From the NCBI RefSeq assembly GCF_000949865.1, contig NZ_JWJH01000012.1:62001-126000 (forward strand): a DNA stretch of 64,000 nucleotides, in the 5' to 3' direction. Under the pieces are notes generated by a model. The model saw only the letters and a program-made list of their open reading frames with translations, had not been told where the DNA came from and made no database searches. This document shows positions 61,705 through 64,000 of the stretch, in pieces; within the stretch, counting starts at the first letter, position 1, and every line of letters begins with the position of its first letter. The translations under genes were made by a program, and so were the position numbers. The DNA comes from Rhizobium nepotum 39/7. GTDB taxonomy: Bacteria > Pseudomonadota > Alphaproteobacteria > Rhizobiales > Rhizobiaceae.

Positions 61705-63495
61705 TCAAGCGACCAGACCCTTGGTCAGTTCCAGCGCCTGCCGCTCGAACAGCCGGCGATAGATGCCGTCATTGAGCCGGATCAGCGCCTGGTGGTCGCC
61801 CTCTTCGACAATCCTGCCTTTGTCGAACACCAGCAGCCGGTCCAGCGCCCGCACCGTGGAGAGCCGATGTGCAACGACCAGCGTGGTGCGGCCGTCCATC
61901 AGGCGTTCCATGGCCTGCTGGATCTGCACTTCGCTCTCGCTGTCGAGGCTCGACGTCGCCTCGTCCAGGATAAGCAACGGCGCATCCGCAAGGAATGCGC
62001 GGGCAATGGCGACACGCTGCCGTTCTCCGCCCGACAGCTTGACACCGCGTTCCCCCACCATGGTCTCATACCCCTTGGGAAGGGACATGATGAAATCGTG
62101 GGCGCTCGCCTGTTTCGCCGCCTGCTCGATTTGCCGCCGCGAAGCGTTCGGCCGGCCATAGGCGATGTTTTCCGCCAGCGTGCGGTGAAACAGGATGGGC
62201 TCCTGCTGCACGATGGCGATCTGGCTGCGCAGGTTTGCCTGACCAACCTTGGCGATATTCTGCCCGTCAATACGGATCGAACCCGAATTCACATCGTAAA
62301 GCCGCTGGATAAGCTTGACGAAGGTCGTCTTGCCCGAACCCGAATGCCCGACCAGCCCCACACGCTCGCCCGGCTTGATGGTGACCGAAAAGTCGTCATA
62401 AAGCGGGCTGGGATGCGCACCATATTGAAAGGTGACGTGATCAAAGACGATCTCGCCCTTCTCTATCCTGATCGACGTGGCATCCGGCCTGTCTTCGACA
62501 CCCAAAGGCATCTTTTCGAGCAGCACCAGCTCTTCCATATCGTTGACGGCACGTTGCAGGTTGCGGATATCCTGGCCAACATTGCGCAGATAGCCCTGCA
62601 AGACGAAGAACATCGCCAGCACGAAGGTGATGTCGCCCGGCGTCGCCAGCCCCTTTTGCCACATAAGAAGGCCCGTCCCAAGGATACCGGCCTGCATGGA
62701 CACCATCATGAAGCCCTGGATCGTGCCACTCAGCGTGCCGCGTTTCCATGTCCTGCGCGTGCGCTTATCCCACTTGGCCAGCACGTGGCCCAGCCGGGAT
62801 TCTTCGCGGTTTTCAGCGCCGAAGGCTTTGACGACCGAATTGCAGCTGATGGCGTCCGCTAGCGCACCGCCGAGCTTGGTGTCCCAGGCATTGGCAAGCC
62901 TTGCCGCCGGCGACACGAAACCCATGGAAAGCGCCACGGTGACGCCGATATAGATCAGCGATCCGGCACCAACGATCAGGCCCATGACCGGCCAGTAGCT
63001 GCCGAGCACGATAGTGGCGCCCACCAGCATCACGATGGACGGCAGGAGCGCAATGAGCAGCAGGTCGTTGAGTGAATCAAGCGCCCACATGCCACGCGTG
63101 ATCTTGCGAACCGTCGAGCCGGCAAAGCTGTTGGCGTGCCAGTCGGTCGAGAACCGCTGCACCCGGTGGAAACCGTTATTCGTGACATCCGCCATGGTCC
63201 GCAGCGTCAGCCGGATGATGCCGGTGAAGATGAACCAGCGCAGCACCACACTGGTCAGCCCCAGCGTCACCACGATGACGAAGGCGTGCAGAGCCCGATC
63301 GGCCCCGTTGCCGCCGGCAATGGCATCGACGATCTGGCCGGAAAAAACCGGCACCATGACTTCGGCCAATGTGCTGGCAATCACCAGCACAATAAGAGTT
63401 CCAACCAGAAGTGGCCGATGGCGCCAGTGATGAAAAACAAAGCCGAGCACATGGCGATAGGCATCGGCGCGGAAATCGAGCTTCTTGCGAGTCAT
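61705..63495 (-). CDS. ABC exporter half-transporter (membrane domain fused to ATPase)
   Basis: 596 residues from the ATG at 63495; an extension to 63633 is doubtful. Six membrane helices occupy about 25-310, then the ATPase: Walker A GHSGSGKTT, Q-loop, signature VKLSGGERQRVAIARAFL, Walker B LLILDEATSSLD and the switch His in VVAHRLST. All catalytic residues are intact, so it can act as a homodimer of the MsbA/LmrA type. Substrate is unknown (lipid, glycan or drug). Monocistronic with its own terminator. Confidence 0.93.
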   Translation of the reverse strand: MTRKKLDFRADAYRHVLGFVFHHWRHRPLLVGTLIVLVIASTLAEVMVPVFSGQIVDAIAGGNGADRALHAFVIVVTLGLTSVVLRWFIFTGIIRLTLRTMADVTNNGFHRVQRFSTDWHANSFAGSTVRKITRGMWALDSLNDLLLIALLPSIVMLVGATIVLGSYWPVMGLIVGAGSLIYIGVTVALSMGFVSPAARLANAWDTKLGGALADAISCNSVVKAFGAENREESRLGHVLAKWDKRTRRTWKRGTLSGTIQGFMMVSMQAGILGTGLLMWQKGLATPGDITFVLAMFFVLQGYLRNVGQDIRNLQRAVNDMEELVLLEKMPLGVEDRPDATSIRIEKGEIVFDHVTFQYGAHPSPLYDDFSVTIKPGERVGLVGHSGSGKTTFVKLIQRLYDVNSGSIRIDGQNIAKVGQANLRSQIAIVQQEPILFHRTLAENIAYGRPNASRRQIEQAAKQASAHDFIMSLPKGYETMVGERGVKLSGGERQRVAIARAFLADAPLLILDEATSSLDSESEVQIQQAMERLMDGRTTLVVAHRLSTVRALDRLLVFDKGRIVEEGDHQALIRLNDGIYRRLFERQALELTKGLVA

Positions 63496-63922
63496 TTTAC
63501 AGCCCCGGCGCCATCTGTCGGCAAACCGGTCCTCAAAATAGGAAGTTGGATGGCACAGCCCGTGGAGAAGACGAAATGATAGCGTCAGATCAATCGGGCT
63601 ATGAAGGAAAACAAAACCGCATGTCGGGCGCACTCAGGGCGGGCCACGAATGGAAATGACCTAGTGTCGGTTCATTCCACACGGGAGGAACTTGATGAAT
63701 GGTGATGTCATACTACGCCTCCCTTAGGTTCGATTTGACGCGATAATTATTTTGTACCCGACCAGATCGCCATTGCCAACCGGAAAAATGCAACCTTACG
63801 GAAAGCGGTGCAAAAATATCACAATTGTGGACTGGCAGGTTTATAGACACTTATGCTGCGCACCCGAAGAACGGGTGCGCAGCGAAATCCGGAGACCCCC
63901 TCTTGAGGTCTCGGGGTCTTGC
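63496..63922. other. Intergenic region with tandem hairpins
   Basis: No gene is visible. The right part carries the hairpins that close the partial gene at the window end. The left part, next to 63495, should contain the promoter of the ABC exporter gene, with only a weak GGGG ribosome site. Confidence 0.35.
63855..63918 (-). terminator. Tandem hairpins after the Bug/TctC gene
   Basis: A perfect 12-base-pair stem GCTGCGCACCCG / CGGGTGCGCAGC with loop AAGAA lies at 63855-63883. A second inverted repeat (GAGACC / GGTCTC, or GACCCC / GGGGTC) lies at 63892-63918, nearer the stop. Neither is followed by a long U run. Confidence 0.6.
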
Positions 63923-64000
63923 TCAATCCATCTGCACGTTTGCGTTCTTGACGACGGGTTCCCACTTTGCGATTTCCGCCGCAACGTGGCTTTTCAGCTC
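63923..64000 (-). CDS. C-terminus of a Bug/TctC tripartite tricarboxylate transporter binding protein
   Basis: Only the last 25 codons are in the window. They read LKSHVAAEIAKWEPVVKNAN then VQMD and a stop, which matches the usual C-terminal helix of Bug proteins (xxxEIAKWxPVIKxAGI). These periplasmic proteins bind carboxylates for the TctABC carriers. The call rests on this short tail, so it is tentative. Confidence 0.6.
   Translation of the reverse strand, partial: ELKSHVAAEIAKWEPVVKNANVQMD

Overview
The window looks like a chromosomal or large-replicon segment of an alphaproteobacterium of the Rhizobiaceae (Agrobacterium/Rhizobium type). This rests on a GC-rich sequence with strong GGAG-type ribosome binding sites and many ABC importers and LysR/GntR/DeoR regulators. 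Several families common in this group also occur (Usg, DUF2865, a CSS-EAL protein, an MCP ending in NWEEF). I see no rRNA, tRNA, CRISPR array, insertion sequence or phage gene. The species cannot be named from the sequence alone.

Left region (1-10106, minus strand): an alginate-type polysaccharide locus with recognisable AlgI, AlgJ/AlgX, Alg8, Alg44, AlgG and a truncated AlgL. Together they cover polymerisation (Alg8), c-di-GMP control (Alg44 PilZ), O-acetylation (AlgI/AlgJ), C5-epimerisation (AlgG) and lysis (AlgL). The AlgG protein is fused to a long N-terminal helical repeat region that could replace the scaffold AlgK. A very AT-rich gap splits the locus into two likely transcription units.

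10468-13929: an ICMT-like methyltransferase, a LysR regulator converging on an NmrA-type protein, and a GNAT acetyltransferase.

14091-24268: a deoxyribose module. DeoK, DeoC and an ALDH16-type aldehyde dehydrogenase form a complete route from 2-deoxyribose to glyceraldehyde-3-phosphate and acetate. A four-gene sugar ABC importer precedes them in the same operon, and a DeoR-family regulator is divergent.

24343-26672: a LysR regulator and a divergent 14-TM drug exporter.

26748-39928: a GntR-controlled pair of divergent units. One holds a gamma-glutamyltransferase homologue and an amidohydrolase; the other holds a complete Dpp-type ABC importer interleaved with three more amidohydrolases. This looks like uptake and hydrolysis of an amide or peptide-like nutrient of unknown identity.

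40159-46276: a second catabolic island with a DUF3100 membrane protein, a small membrane partner, an M20 amidase, a LysR regulator, a 3-hydroxyacid dehydrogenase and an aldehyde dehydrogenase. Three copies of one dyad (core CGTTGCT-N5-AGCAACG) lie in front of its three transcription units and are the most likely LysR operators. This is the best candidate for an undescribed regulon.

46469-64000: mixed single genes. They include a 40-residue membrane peptide, a secreted esterase, a frameshifted usg, an alpha/beta hydrolase, a GNAT enzyme, a large anchored protein of unknown function, an MCP, an SH3 protein, a CSS-EAL phosphodiesterase, a DUF2865 protein, an autotransporter, an ABC exporter and the tail of a Bug/TctC binding protein.
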